Assembly: GCA_030220185.1 (NCBI GenBank)
Contig: JASPKZ010001230.1
Span: forward strand, 1,123,001 to 1,187,000
DNA: 64,000 nt
Reading direction: 5' to 3'
From: Diploptera punctata
Taxonomy: Eukaryota > Arthropoda > Insecta > Blattodea > Blaberidae
Part shown: piece after piece, positions 11,780 through 23,072 of the stretch
Layout: each line of letters starts with the position of its first letter
Numbering within the stretch: position 1 is the first letter of the stretch
Notes under the pieces: generated by a model
Database searches by the model: none
The model's input: the letters and a program-made list of their open reading frames with translations, nothing else
What the model was told of the DNA's origin: nothing
Program-made: the position numbers and the translations under genes

Positions 11780-13469
11780 TACAGTTCACAGTTATAATAC
11801 ATCTATTTCCATACTCTGTTTCTCTTAATTGGACAAAAAATATACTGTTTTATAAAATGTATTTATTTCCCCCTTTTATTTTGAGACTCTTAAAAATCTG
11901 GTCATATCATGTTCAAGTTCTAGGCTTATAGATATACCTTAAATATAGACTACTATTGTATATCTGGCTTAACTTGGCAAAGAGAGAGATATGGAGATAT
12001 AAGGGTTGATCCTTGACCGCTTTCGCCCGGTAACAAAAGAAAGAACCCACCCTGTTGTCAGTTTTCGTCTCCCCCCCCCTACTCCTATTAACATCTACTG
12101 AAGAAAATCCGACAACATTGGTGCGATGAGAGAGGAGATTACAGCTGTATTTTCTCCAAATCTCTTGTGAAGTTAAGCCCGACGAACTATAATTACGGTA
12201 CTTGCGTTATGTATAGTAACATTTATGATTTCAAATTCATTACTCTTTATTTTTAATTAAAAATGTAATTTTATGATTAAAGATAAATGGGTCGTGGTAT
12301 CAAAATTCTAAACCAGCACATGCCTCTATTATTATGGAAAACTATGAAAAAATCGTATTGAGTTAATAGGGACGGTGATTTGAATTCAGGTATATAGTTC
12401 GAGTCATAAACGCTATTGTCTGAATCAACTGAGACTGCCCCTTTGAATTTATTGTAAACATTTTTTTTTCTCGTTCTTTCATACAGTGGAATGAGTGAAA
12501 TAGACTTCGATCGGAAATGGTCACGAGAAGTACCGGTACTTGCTTAATGTCTCAAGTCCAGTATAATAGTTAGATGTGATTAGTGAAAATTACATTGTTT
12601 ATTAATAAGTAAGTGTAATTGATAATGAATAACACTGTGTGGTAAATTATTATCAATATATTCAATCGGAAATATCCATCAACTAAAATCCTAGTTGACA
12701 ACGAAGAAGATGGTCTTCCAAAAAATCTCCAGGCAAGAATTATGTGAGGTGAGTTGTATATTTTCCGTCTAATCTCTGGATAGTATTTATATAAAATCAA
12801 TTTTTTGACAATTCTAGGACATAAAAATCCTACCCTGCACAACTATTATCTTATCACAAAAAAGTTTTTTCAGTAAGTTTTTTTTTTAATATTTCCTAGT
12901 GATTGTAAGTCATTCAATCTCACTGGCCGTACTGATCTTACCTTTAGCTGTAATTAGTATTTTTTTGTGTTATTTACATTTTTGTTATAATTTCAGTCAT
13001 TATGCACGAACTTAAATATGAATACCGATTGGAATTTCAGAAATTTAAATTAAGTAGGAAAATAAGTTTAACTTACAAAAAAATCTGTAGGTTTTGGAAT
13101 GAAACTAAATATGCTGTAATTTTTTAGATTATAGTTAAATAAGGAATCACAATAATGGTTTATAGTTCCCTGAAGTTCGTGTTAACAAAGAAATTGTGAG
13201 TTGTCTGTGCATTTATATGAGCAACGGTTTTTAGTTTACCGACAAGTTGTCCTTGGGAGTTCAGCGACAGGTTCCAACGGTGCAGGGTGAAGGTCAATTT
13301 CCAGATTTGTTATAGATATTTTTAATATGTTCTAGGCTTATTACATTTGAATTTAATTTTTAGAGACAATAGGCTTCATTTAAATTGAATCGCTGACTTG
13401 AAAAAGGAAAAAAACTCCTAAGTACCCTAATTTTGAGAAAATCTTAAACTACATGACTTCTTATAGCTT
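11780..13469. other. No recognised feature
   Basis: AT-rich, unique-looking; no convincing exon seen. Confidence 0.45.
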
Positions 13470-14165
13470 ATTCTGACTATTTAACTCATGCCCCAAACGG
13501 GAGTCAATGACCAATCACAATCGTGTTTCACCTAGAATTTACCAACTAAAGTTTATCATAATAAAGAAAGCATTTTTTAACATTCTGAATAGGTCATAGC
13601 ATTATTTTGCAGTGATACTAACTCTCCAAGAAATACGGCTACCAGATTGTATATATAGTGCATGAATGTCAACACAGCGCATGCAGGAGTTAATATAAAA
13701 ACATTTGCAGCAATTGATTATACCACCAAAAAAAGAAACCACTGTTTGCACTTTCTTAAATGTATTTTTTCCCCAGGTAATAACATTCCAGAAAAAAAAA
13801 TATAATTGTCATAGCACATGAGAAATGAATTAATATACAGTTTGATGTGTTTCATTTTTTCTCCACTAGAGTGCATTCTTACAATATTCCATTCCTTTGG
13901 CAATAAATAATATGATCTGGTTGCAGTGATGAACAAAAGAAGCAGATGAAGCGTACCAATCTTTTCTCATTTGTTTTCAAACATCGCCGTTTACATTAAA
14001 TATATAAATATTTAAAAATAACTATAGTTAAATAATGATTTGTGAGTAAACAGCTTAATTTTATTCGTTAAATAGTCCTAACAAATGCCACGAGTGATTT
14101 CCAATTTATCTAGAGAATTTGGAAATCACTCGTGGCATTACTTATGACAAATTGTTTACCAATTA
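13470..14165. repeat. Dispersed ~750-bp repeat, copy 2, ending in a perfect hairpin
   Basis: Shares GACTATTTAACTCATGCC, CTCCACTAGAGTGCATTCTT and GGCAATAAATAATATGATC with copy 1. The 3' end (14,085-14,140) is a perfect stem with 22-bp arms (AATGCCACGAGTGATTTCCA / inverse). Family not recognised. Confidence 0.75.
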
Positions 14166-14655
14166 CAATAATGATCCTCTGCATACAGGGAATTATAATA
14201 CACAGGAATTCATAATTTCTGTAGTACATACGTGTTTTATCGCTCTTCGAAGGCAATGGAGTTTCTTCCTTTTTTAAATCATCCAAAAATTAATTTAGCA
14301 TTATTGCATAAATAAACTTTAATAGTAATTATAGGGCAAGAAAACTACATTCAAAACCTCAAATACATCAAGAAACACATTTTTAGGTATTACTTGCCAT
14401 CCTTTGGAAAATGTTTGTTAACCATAAGTGATGTTAAATGAACGATATTTTATCACTTTTTGCGTAAAAAGCAGAGGACCGATATTGCAATTGGTCAAAA
14501 ATTTATCAGAGTAAGCTATAAGATGTTACGTAGTTTTTAAGGGTTTCTCAAAAATAAGGTATTTGGAGTTTCTTCCCCGATTCAATTGTAAATATGTAGA
14601 ATGGGGTGGAATCTGTTTGTCAGATTGATGATACATATTTCACTTATTACGGTAA

Positions 14656-14967
14656 ATGTATTGTAAAAGTAAAGTAAAGTGATCCCACAACAGGCCCGGA
14701 AGCCCTTGGGGTAGTGGGAGGTTAAGGCTCCCACTTTTTCTAGACAATCGGCACTTTATGTCAGCCGGGTTGGGTTGTCAGCCCTGCGAGACGGCCGCCT
14801 TTACCCCCAGAACAAGCGTCTGGTACTCATTTTCAGTTAGAGGCTGAGTCGACCCCAGGGCCATAGTGCCGCCAGAGGGTTTGGGTCAGTTTAAAAATCC
14901 TGACCCCAACGGGACTTGAACCCTCGACCCTCCGGCTTGTAGCTCAGTGCCTTAACCACTACGCTAC
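14656..14967 (-). mobile_element. SINE-C, full length
   Basis: Minus strand: CGTAGCGTAGTGGTTAAGGC (A box), GGGTTCAAGTCCCG (B box), then TAAAACTGACCC..., CAGACGCTTGTTCTGGGGG, ending GGGAGCCTTAACCTCCCACTA. 14,656-14,680 is the 3' end (AAAGTAAAGTGATCCC). Confidence 0.88.
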
Positions 14968-15100
14968 GAAAATTAGATTTTCGTTTTCAAACATGCATAT
15001 TAGGATTTTATACTTACAAATTGCATACTATTTATGGCTGATTAGTATAGACTCTTTCAATGTTTATTTCTATAATAAGGATTTTCAGTTTTTTCGTACT

Positions 15101-15310
15101 TTTTTCTTTCTTTACATTTTACACTATATACAACATATTCTGAACACTAGACTTTCTTTCTTTACATTTTACACTATATACAACATATTCTGAACACTAG
15201 ACTTTCTTTCTTTTTTCTTTCTTTACATTTTACACTATATACAACATATTCTGAACACTAGCCTTTCTTTCTTTGCATTTTACACTATATACATTTTATT
15301 CTGGACACTG
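15101..15310 (+). repeat. Minisatellite, 50-bp unit, ~4 copies
   Basis: Unit ACTTTCTTTCTTTACATTTT...TGAACACTAG; a 10-bp insertion before copy 3; the last copy is partial and diverged. Confidence 0.9.
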
Positions 15311-15424
15311 AACTTATAAATGAAATGCATCTTTATCTTAGGTAAACTTAAGTTTTCTTTCTGATAAGAGACTTCAGAGTTTTATTTGCCCTAAATTTCT
15401 TAACTTGTGGTTGAATCTAAATGC

Positions 15425-15875
15425 TTATACATAACTAATTCACTGGTACTGTAGAAGCTGTAGGCTTACGGCCGTGCGGACGTAATCTCTCCATATATCC
15501 GTATCCTGATCCAATATTTGCCAATCATTACCTGTATAATCTATATAGCCTACCTCAAATCATGGTTAATGTCCCCATTCGTGCCACATGCCCATCGCAA
15601 TCTACGAGACTTAACTCCTTGAATAATGGTTAAAGTCATTCCCCCACCTCATTTTTAGCCTTTCTATTGGGCACTTTCCCTCCATTCCCTTCTTTCATTC
15701 CCCATTCGTGCCACAAGTCCTGCCCATCGCAATATGAGACTTAACTGTTATTTTATATGGTTTCCAATAAAGATCACGTAGATCACTGTTACGTGGTGTT
15801 CTCCATCCGCCAGTCTATTCACTTCTCTTTCGACCAAAAAGTTTCCTATGATTTTTTTTTCTCAAGTACTTATAA
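15425..15875 (-). mobile_element. Degenerate LINE 3' fragment with internal duplication
   Basis: Matches the 3' coding end of the TAAG-tail LINE, heavily mutated. The GHxARMGNE-coding segment (CCCCATTCGTGCCACA...) appears twice (about 15,570 and 15,700), so the copy is rearranged. Confidence 0.8.
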
Positions 15876-15924
15876 ATCGTTATACATATTGTTTCAAAAT
15901 ATTGTAAGAACATCTTACTATTGT

Positions 15925-16225
15925 TGAATGCAGGCTTTCACGGCCGGTAATCATAATGTTGAGTGATTCCGGGTTCTGTGGCCGAGGTCCATAGTTGGTG
16001 TTGATACCAGACGTTTCGCCCTCAACTGCGGAGGGCATCTTCAGTGGCGAGTGCTTCTAGGCGTGTTTCCTGGTCGGAAGCTCTACTTAGAGTGTAGAGC
16101 TTCCGACCAGGAAACACGCCTAGAAGCACTCGCCACTGAAGATGCCCTCCGCAGTTGAGGGCGAAACGTCTGGTATCAACACCAACTATGGACCACGGCC
16201 ACAGAACCCGGAATCACTCAACATT
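15925..16225. mobile_element. Foldback element with perfect HHR-like cores, 13-bp TSD
   Basis: Near-perfect palindrome: arms about 15,954-16,090 and 16,095-16,225 with a tiny loop around TTAGAG. TSD ATCTTACTATTGT (15,912-15,924; 16,226-16,238) lies outside. Each arm contains CTGAAGA, a 6-bp stem GCCCTC/GAGGGC, then GAAACGTC (plus strand 16,136-16,170; minus strand 16,044-16,010). The left end carries an extra 29 bp (TGAATGCAGGCTTTCACGG...) absent on the right, so one end is longer. Little divergence between arms suggests a recent event. Confidence 0.9.
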
Positions 16226-16422
16226 ATCTTACTATTGTCTTTGGCAAGTTTTATTGATCTTACCCTTTCATAGAATTAACAAGTCAATTTCCATTAGGGA
16301 ATAGGAAAATATAGGATTTGTGCAAAGTAAATTCCAATATATAATTCACCTCCTCAAGAAACGCCGGCACCGAGAATGAGCAGATTTCTCCATAATACGT
16401 GATTTATCAAAGTACCGCACCG

Positions 16423-16464
16423 ATATATATATATATATATATATAATATATATATATATATATA
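16423..16464. repeat. (AT)n microsatellite
   Basis: Simple dinucleotide repeat. Confidence 0.95.
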
Positions 16465-16839
16465 CATAACATAACATTATAGATAAATAATTTTCTAGGA
16501 TTATATTTGCGAATGTTAAAATAAGTAATTTACGAGAAAATCTTTATTCGTGTAATAAAATGTCAACAATCCTGGGTCTATGCCAGAAGATTATCAGTTT
16601 CGATTTTAAAATTGTAATATTCTCTCAAATGAGCTGTTCCTTTGAGTAAATTCTTTTAATTGCATTTTTTAAATTCCCATTTATAGAAGTCTAGGATTTT
16701 CAGATATATCTAGTAGGCTGTATGTCTCTGTCTGTGCTCTCAAGTATGTTTAGTAGGCTGCATATTTCTATTTTTTGTTCATGTGTTTTCTGACTGAGAT
16801 TACCGATTTAATTTTCTTAATTTTATTGTGAAATGCTGA

Positions 16840-16990
16840 TGATTAAATGGATACTGATAATGAAATTTCAACTCAGCATTTGCCTTGACGACAGAGGAAA
16901 ACCACCAAAAACCTGTCAGTTTGGTCTGAACCGAAGATTTCCCTAATATGATTTTCAAACGCTACCTCCTAAGCCAACTCGCTCGCCTTT
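16840..16990 (-). mobile_element. SINE-E
   Basis: CAACTCAGCATTTGCCTTGA ... CGCTACCTCCTAAGCCAACTCGCTCG. Confidence 0.72.
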
Positions 16991-17673
16991 AACTGTAAAT
17001 TTTAAAATTAAATTCGTACAATTTCACAAAAACTTCATTATATTAAGTTTTTTTTTATGTGATATTGGTCTACGGTGATTTCCTTTTGACAGTTTTCATA
17101 ATATAGGTGTATTCGTATTTTTCTGGGAAGTCTGAGCTAGTCCAGACTCCAAGAACGATATTATAACAGTCGTTAAAGTAGCAAACCTTGGAGTGTTGGC
17201 TATCGCTTAGCAACTGATGCTAAACTCTTCCCCTACAGGATTTTTTTTTACTGATCTGGAGTATTCAAAACTCACGCTTGCTCTCGAGGAATTAGATACT
17301 ACAGGATGCACAACACTTTTGTTTATATCACTAACAGTCTCTTCGCCTCTTAGTCTATTTAAAAAAGTATTAAAACATTGTTAAATAGCTTGTTTATATA
17401 TTAAGTATCACAGTATAATTGCAGATTTAAAATTTTAGTATTATGGACATATTACTTTATAGTTTTAAATCTAAGCTTTAATGATTACCTACATATGTAT
17501 TACACATCCAAGTTAACTGTTCACGGGCGGAGGGGAAGAGTTTTAGCGCTAGTGTCGCCGATCTACTGAATCTGTGGAAGGGATTAGGAGAAAACTGTAC
17601 ATCCGATCACGTATTGAAATTTTTCAACTTCAAATGTGGGGGGAGAATCCCTAAACACGTGTGAAAGATCTTA

Positions 17674-18005
17674 ACATGGTTGTCAAATTAGTCATTTAAG
17701 CACTGAGCGCTCAAGCGGTCGGATCATTTAAAATCACAGTATTTGTCGTCTCTCCATTACCAGCCTGACAATAAATCACAAGTGACAACATGCAATGAGA
17801 AGGGCGAGGAAGGGACAGCTCATTCCTAGACGTAACCCCAAAAGTAACAGGGTTGTCAAGTTAGTCATTCTGCCACTGACCACGCAGAATGACGGATCAT
17901 TAAAATACATTGTATTTGTCAGCTCTATACCTGCCAATCAAACAATATAATTCAAAGGACAGGAAGTGGCAATATAGTAAGGAATAGAAAGAGAAGGACA
18001 GTTTG
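17674..18005 (+). repeat. Diverged tandem duplication, ~165-bp unit
   Basis: GGTTGTCAAATTAGTCATTT and GGTTGTCAAGTTAGTCATTC begin each unit; both contain CGGATCATT, TATTTGTC and GAAGGGCGAGGAAGGGACAG-like ends. Confidence 0.7.
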
Positions 18006-18681
18006 TTAGTTAACATATTTTCCGCCTGCACAAAATACTTGGATGGGTAATACGTATGCTATTGCTTTGGCATAGTGATGAAAATGACTTTTTTTTGGAA
18101 GTGATTGTTTTAACCAATTGTACTAATTCATCTGATATTGAGTGGACCTATGTGAATTAGAATATAATTTTAATAATTTATTAATAAATAAAATCTTGTT
18201 CCCTCGCAATTACATAATTCAATTGCTGACTTTGATTTTTACGTGTTATGATAAACGTAGGAATGTAATATAACATTTAAAAAAATAATCAGAACATTTC
18301 ATAAAACCAATACCTGAAATTCGTGAAAGCTGCCAAATTTTAACTTGAAATTAATTAAATTTCTATGATCGTTTGATTTGCACTAATTTCCAGAAGGAGA
18401 AGTAATTTTCAGATCGTCAATAAATTGTGAAAATTTCTACATAAATAAATTTCCTTGAGAACCGTTAGAGTTTAGTTTATGCAACATATAGGCCTAATAT
18501 GTATATCTATTTGTTCCTTGTGTAATCACAATTAGCCTAGGTTTTACTTTTAGCTTCTACGATATTTTTTTATATACAAAAATACCTGACAAAATCATTT
18601 CCATTAAGCGAGTTTTCTCATGCGGTAGCATTTGAGCATCGAATTTTGGAGGTCCCTAATTCGAATCCCATGATGGACTAA

Positions 18682-19833
18682 CTTACTTACTTACTTACTC
18701 ACTGGCACTATCGAACCCGTAGGTTCATGGCCGCACGGACATAAGCTCTCCATACATCCCTATCCTCAGCTAATGCTTTCCAATCATTCCCTGTATAATC
18801 TACTTCCCTCAAATCATAGTTAATGTTGTTCTCCCACCTCATTCTTGGTCTACCAACTGGGCGTTTTCCTTCTGGCTTTCCTACAAGAAGTTTCCATGCA
18901 CGTCTTTCATTCCCCATACGCGCTACATGTCCTGCCCATCGCAGTCTACGGGACTTAACTGTTCTTATTATATCTGGCTTCCTATAAAGAGCATGTAGTT
19001 CATTGTTATGTAGTCTTCTCCATTCACCTGTCTGTTCATCTCTCTTTGGTCCAAAAATTTTCCTAAGAACTTTATTCTCAAATACTCGTAATCTCCTTTC
19101 CTCCCTTAAAGTAAGAGTCCATGTTTCACACCCATATAATATAACTGGTAGAATAATAGTTTTATATATTTTCAGCTTAACGTTTTTTGAAAGGAGTTGG
19201 GACATCAAAAGTCTCTGCAATGCATAATAGCATGCATTTCCAGAATTGAGCCTATGTTTAATTTCTTTGTGCATCTCATTCCTGTTTGTGATTATTGTTC
19301 CTAGGTATTTGAATTCAGCCAATTCCTCAAAATTTCCCTCATTTGTCATTAGCTGTCCATTTCCATTATATAATGTATTTCTACGTGTGACCATATATTT
19401 AGTTTTACTGATATTTACTTCCAGTCCTAATTTCTTAGTGTTACTCAATAGTGTGTGCGTGTTGGCCTTTAGTATCTCCTCGCTATCGGCCAGTAGTACT
19501 ACATCATCAGCATAAACTAACAGCTTATTAATACCATTCAGTTGTAAGCCTTCCTCATTCTCTAAAGATTTAATGGCATGCTCTAGTACAAAATTAAATA
19601 GTAGAGGAGATAGTGCATCTCCTTGCTTCAACCCATTCTGGATTTCAAAAGTGTCTGAAAACTGTTTGCCTACACGCACCCTACTCGTTGAGCCATTTAG
19701 ACACAATCGTATAAGTCTAACTAACTTTTTAGGAATTCCGAACTCCAGCAGGATACTATATAACTTCTCCCTCTTAATTGAATCATATGCTTTTTTGAAG
19801 TCTACATATAGTTGATGTACAGTACCATTATAT
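18682..19833 (-). mobile_element. LINE copy, 5'-truncated but with long intact ORF
   Basis: Minus-strand copy of the same LINE as at 5.9 kb, with an uninterrupted 332-codon frame (19,706 to 18,708). It contains KQGDALSPLLFNF, the intact catalytic YADDVVLLADS box, a CETWTLTLREERRLRVFENK segment, RRLRWAGHVARMGNE and a terminus NLRVR. The 3' end has the TAAG-type tail. It is flanked by a perfect 16-bp target-site duplication starting TCCCATGATGG (18,666-18,681 and 19,834-19,849), so the 1,152-bp insert is a clean 5'-truncated retrotransposition. The intact ORF and perfect TSD imply a young insertion, but it lacks palm motifs upstream and the endonuclease. Confidence 0.95.
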
Positions 19834-19849
19834 TCCCATGATGGACTAA

Positions 19850-21334
19850 ACTAACTGGAATATTTACCAGTTTTCCTCAGTTGTTAAAACAAATATTTGA
19901 TCGTAATTTGAGTATTGAGAGTATCCATTTCACAATATCATTAACATTAAATCATTGATATGTTTCATGTCGATAGAATCACACAGTATATTATTGGATA
20001 CGTCTGAAGATCCTATTTGCGATATAATCTTCCCCTATGATGTGTTAAAAGTGCGTGTTTTGTAATAAGAAACTGGGAGGAAAGTCATTCCGTTCATTTT
20101 GAATGAATCTAGACGCAAAAAACTTTGGTTGAACTTCGGTTAAATGAAAACTTTTCTGTCTTAATACGGTATCATCGTAACTGTTCTCGAATATTCTTGC
20201 CATTGAAAACTTTTCGCAAATTGCTGTTCTTGTAAGCAGTTTTGTTTAAGATTGCGGTTACTGCATTTAGCAGGATTAGCATAGAGTTTAGTAAGGTGAC
20301 TTGCAAATGTTGTAGTTTCTTCACTGTTGTCTAGTCATATTCTTACAATTAGGTCTCTAGTTTATACACATGAAACAAAACTCATGGACACGCATTGAAC
20401 GTCTGATTCTCCTTCTGTTTATCTTATAAATTTTGGCTATGTTACATGATTTTCATCGTAATAGAGAATAGTGAGTAAAATATCAGCCAGTGCTATAGTC
20501 TTAATATTATAAAATATTAAAATAAGTACCTGGCAAATGCCATCGTCCTCAGCTAGAATAAAATATTTTAAAATTAAAGGACTTTCAGAAACCTGCTTCC
20601 ATCTTCATCAGAAGGATATGAGCTAATGTAATAAGTAGAGCGAGAAATTATATGAAGAAAATTATACGAAAATATGAAATCGTAAAGACAAAATATGAAA
20701 ATTATGACACAAAAATATTATGAAGCGACTATTTTCTAAACTTTTTATATATAGGCCTACTTATATGCATAGGCCCACTATAACTTATAACAATAAGCTT
20801 TAATTAATTGTGTAACTGAATGATTGCGATATTAGCTCGTAAAATAAAATTTGTTGATTAAAATGTTTATGAGAAATTTTCAGTAAGACTTTCGTGGCTG
20901 AAGGGCCATCACATTGGTCAAGAAATTATTTGAAGTGTCTCTAGGGGTTTTCACTAGAAAATAATATTGATCTTATGGAACAATTCTTTACAGTAAAGGT
21001 GCCCTTTTATCTGGTATAGATTGAAATAAATAATTTGGATAAATAGTTTCACCTACAAATTTTCCAAGAATGTAGGTGCCCGATTTATGGTAAAATATAA
21101 TTATGGAACGTATAACTTTCACCAACATATTTAATAAAGTTAATGCGTGAACTCAAATCCGGAACAGCGGGCTGGCGGAGATACCATTTAACAATGCTCT
21201 TTCAACGAAACTTGGAGATAGGGCCTAATTATATTTTCCACATTGTCACTCAGTTTGCGGCGTCAAGTGACAACAACGTTACCATAAGAGCAATACTATT
21301 TTTTGACATGAAAAACCTTATAGGTGCATATGAA
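19850..21334. other. No gene seen
   Basis: Only an isolated hammerhead-like core at about 20.6 kb. Confidence 0.45.
20583..20611 (-). ncRNA. Isolated hammerhead-like core (PLE relic)
   Basis: Minus strand reads CTGATGA, short stem GAAGC/GTTTC, then GAAAG. No palindrome or coding sequence is recognisable around it. Motif only; activity not implied. Confidence 0.35.
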
Positions 21335-21672
21335 CCATCCATCCATAGTAATTCTGCCCGAAGGCAGGTCCTTCACTGCAATCATAGCATTTTCATGCTA
21401 TGCTTGCAGTTTTACTAGTGAATTGTAAGTGTAGTAGCTTCCCGTTGCTTTCCACACCGGTGAAGGATGATGGTGATGATGATAATGATACGGATGATGG
21501 CCATATGATTTCGGGGACCGTTTGGGCCTTAAAGTTTTCCTGACATTTGTCTTGCAGGCGAGGAAAAACCCCGATAAAAACCTCACCCAGGATAACTGCC
21601 CCTACCGGGGATCAAACCCAGGCCCGCTGCGTGACAAGGCAGCATGCTACCTCGAGACCACAGCGGTGGACA
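21335..21672 (-). mobile_element. SINE-B with tail type 2
   Basis: Inverse copy; GGGGACCGTTTGGGCCTTAA, CACCCAGG, CCTACCGGGGATCAAACCC, CTCGAGACCACAGCGG; tail ATAGCATTTTCATGCTATG. Confidence 0.88.
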
Positions 21673-22297
21673 TATGAACCCTACTTCTAGGGAAACTTAG
21701 AGTAATATATTTTCCCAGAAAGTTTATCAAATTGATTCGTAGAATAAAAAGCTAATGACATGAATTATAATAAATTTTCGGAAACTTGTTCGGATGCCAA
21801 ATATATTGTGATTATGATTTTTTTTAGTTTGTTTTAAAAAGTTCTCTTGAATAAATATTGAAGCTGATATCGAACCAGTTAGATCACAAACACGTATTTT
21901 CATTACAGTAGTGGTCCGCTGTCAAAACGTAATTGCACTGGTCTGATGGCATTTGTTTCCAAAGATTCCTCAATCGGAATGAATAATGATCTGATGTGGA
22001 AGTGATATGACACTAGTTAGTGTATTATGCTATTCATTGAGAAATCATTAAAATATCGGTATATGGTGTACTAATTACTGAAATCCAGTTTTCTTAACAG
22101 ATATAACTGCTTTTAAATATAAATAAGCAAACTGCTGACATTAAACAGGCTTTTATTTAAGATGTTTTATTAAAATTATATTTAGGCCTACCATATAGGA
22201 AGATTTAGCTATCGACACAGTTTCTACTTTTTTATGTTTCTATTATGCGGTCATTAGGGTTATAACTTTTTGGACTTTTGTAAAATAAAATATTTTC

Positions 22298-22495
22298 TGT
22301 GCTATGAATGGGTGAACTTTTGATTAAAACAATTGAAAAGGGCCTTCATTTCACTGAGCTTCAAGAAAAGGTCACCCCCAAATCAATATTAAATATTGAT
22401 TTATAAATATATTTGGGGTGACGTTTTCTTAAAGCTCAGTGAAATGAAGGCCTTTTTCAATGGTTTTAAATAAAAGTTCATCTATCCATAGCACA
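22298..22495. repeat. Inverted repeat, 86-bp arms
   Basis: Arms 22,298-22,384 and 22,411-22,495 (CTTCATTTCACTGAGCTT / inverse, AGGTCACCCCCAAAT / ATTTGGGGTGACG). Several mismatches at the outer ends. Confidence 0.85.
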
Positions 22496-22834
22496 CGAAA
22501 TATATATGGCATAAAATGGATTTTTCAAGGAAGCACTTTCTTTTTCAAGAACATGCATTATATCTTACGAGATACCAAGAAACATGTTTATAACTCGGAA
22601 AATCTTCTGTTACTAACTTCTTCACAGTCAGCAGAAGGCCTAGAAGATAATTACAGTAATACACTTAACTCATTGTAGTTATTTTCGACTAAATTATTCC
22701 CTGAGACCATATCTATAACAAAATACAACAATTGCAATAATTGGACTATAGATAATATTCATAAGTAAAAACCCAACTATTCTGTAGAGAATTTCTCTTC
22801 ATTTCTGAATAATGAAGGCTAAACTCTATATCTT

Positions 22835-23072
22835 TATAAATGCTATGCTTTGCAGCTTTACTAAGGTGCGGTAGCTTCCCGTTGTTTTCCACACCGGTGT
22901 AGGATGATGATAATGAAGATGCCCGGATGATTTTCGGGGACCGTTGGGCCCTAAGCTTCCTGACATTTGTCTTACAGGTAAGGAAAAACCCCGAAAAAAA
23001 ATACCTCGCCCAGGAGCCTGTCCCGACCGGGAATCGAACACGGGCCCGCTGCGAGACCAGAGCTGCGGACTG
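22835..23072 (-). mobile_element. SINE-B with tail type 2, shortened
   Basis: As above with a deletion in the head (GCGAGACCAGAGCTGCGG). Confidence 0.85.

Noticed and set aside
19003..19815. Several plus-strand ORFs of 74-89 codons
   Set aside because: Antisense shadows of the minus-strand LINE ORF.
22460..22678. 72-codon ORF next to an inverted repeat
   Set aside because: No domain, no splice context, AT-rich composition.
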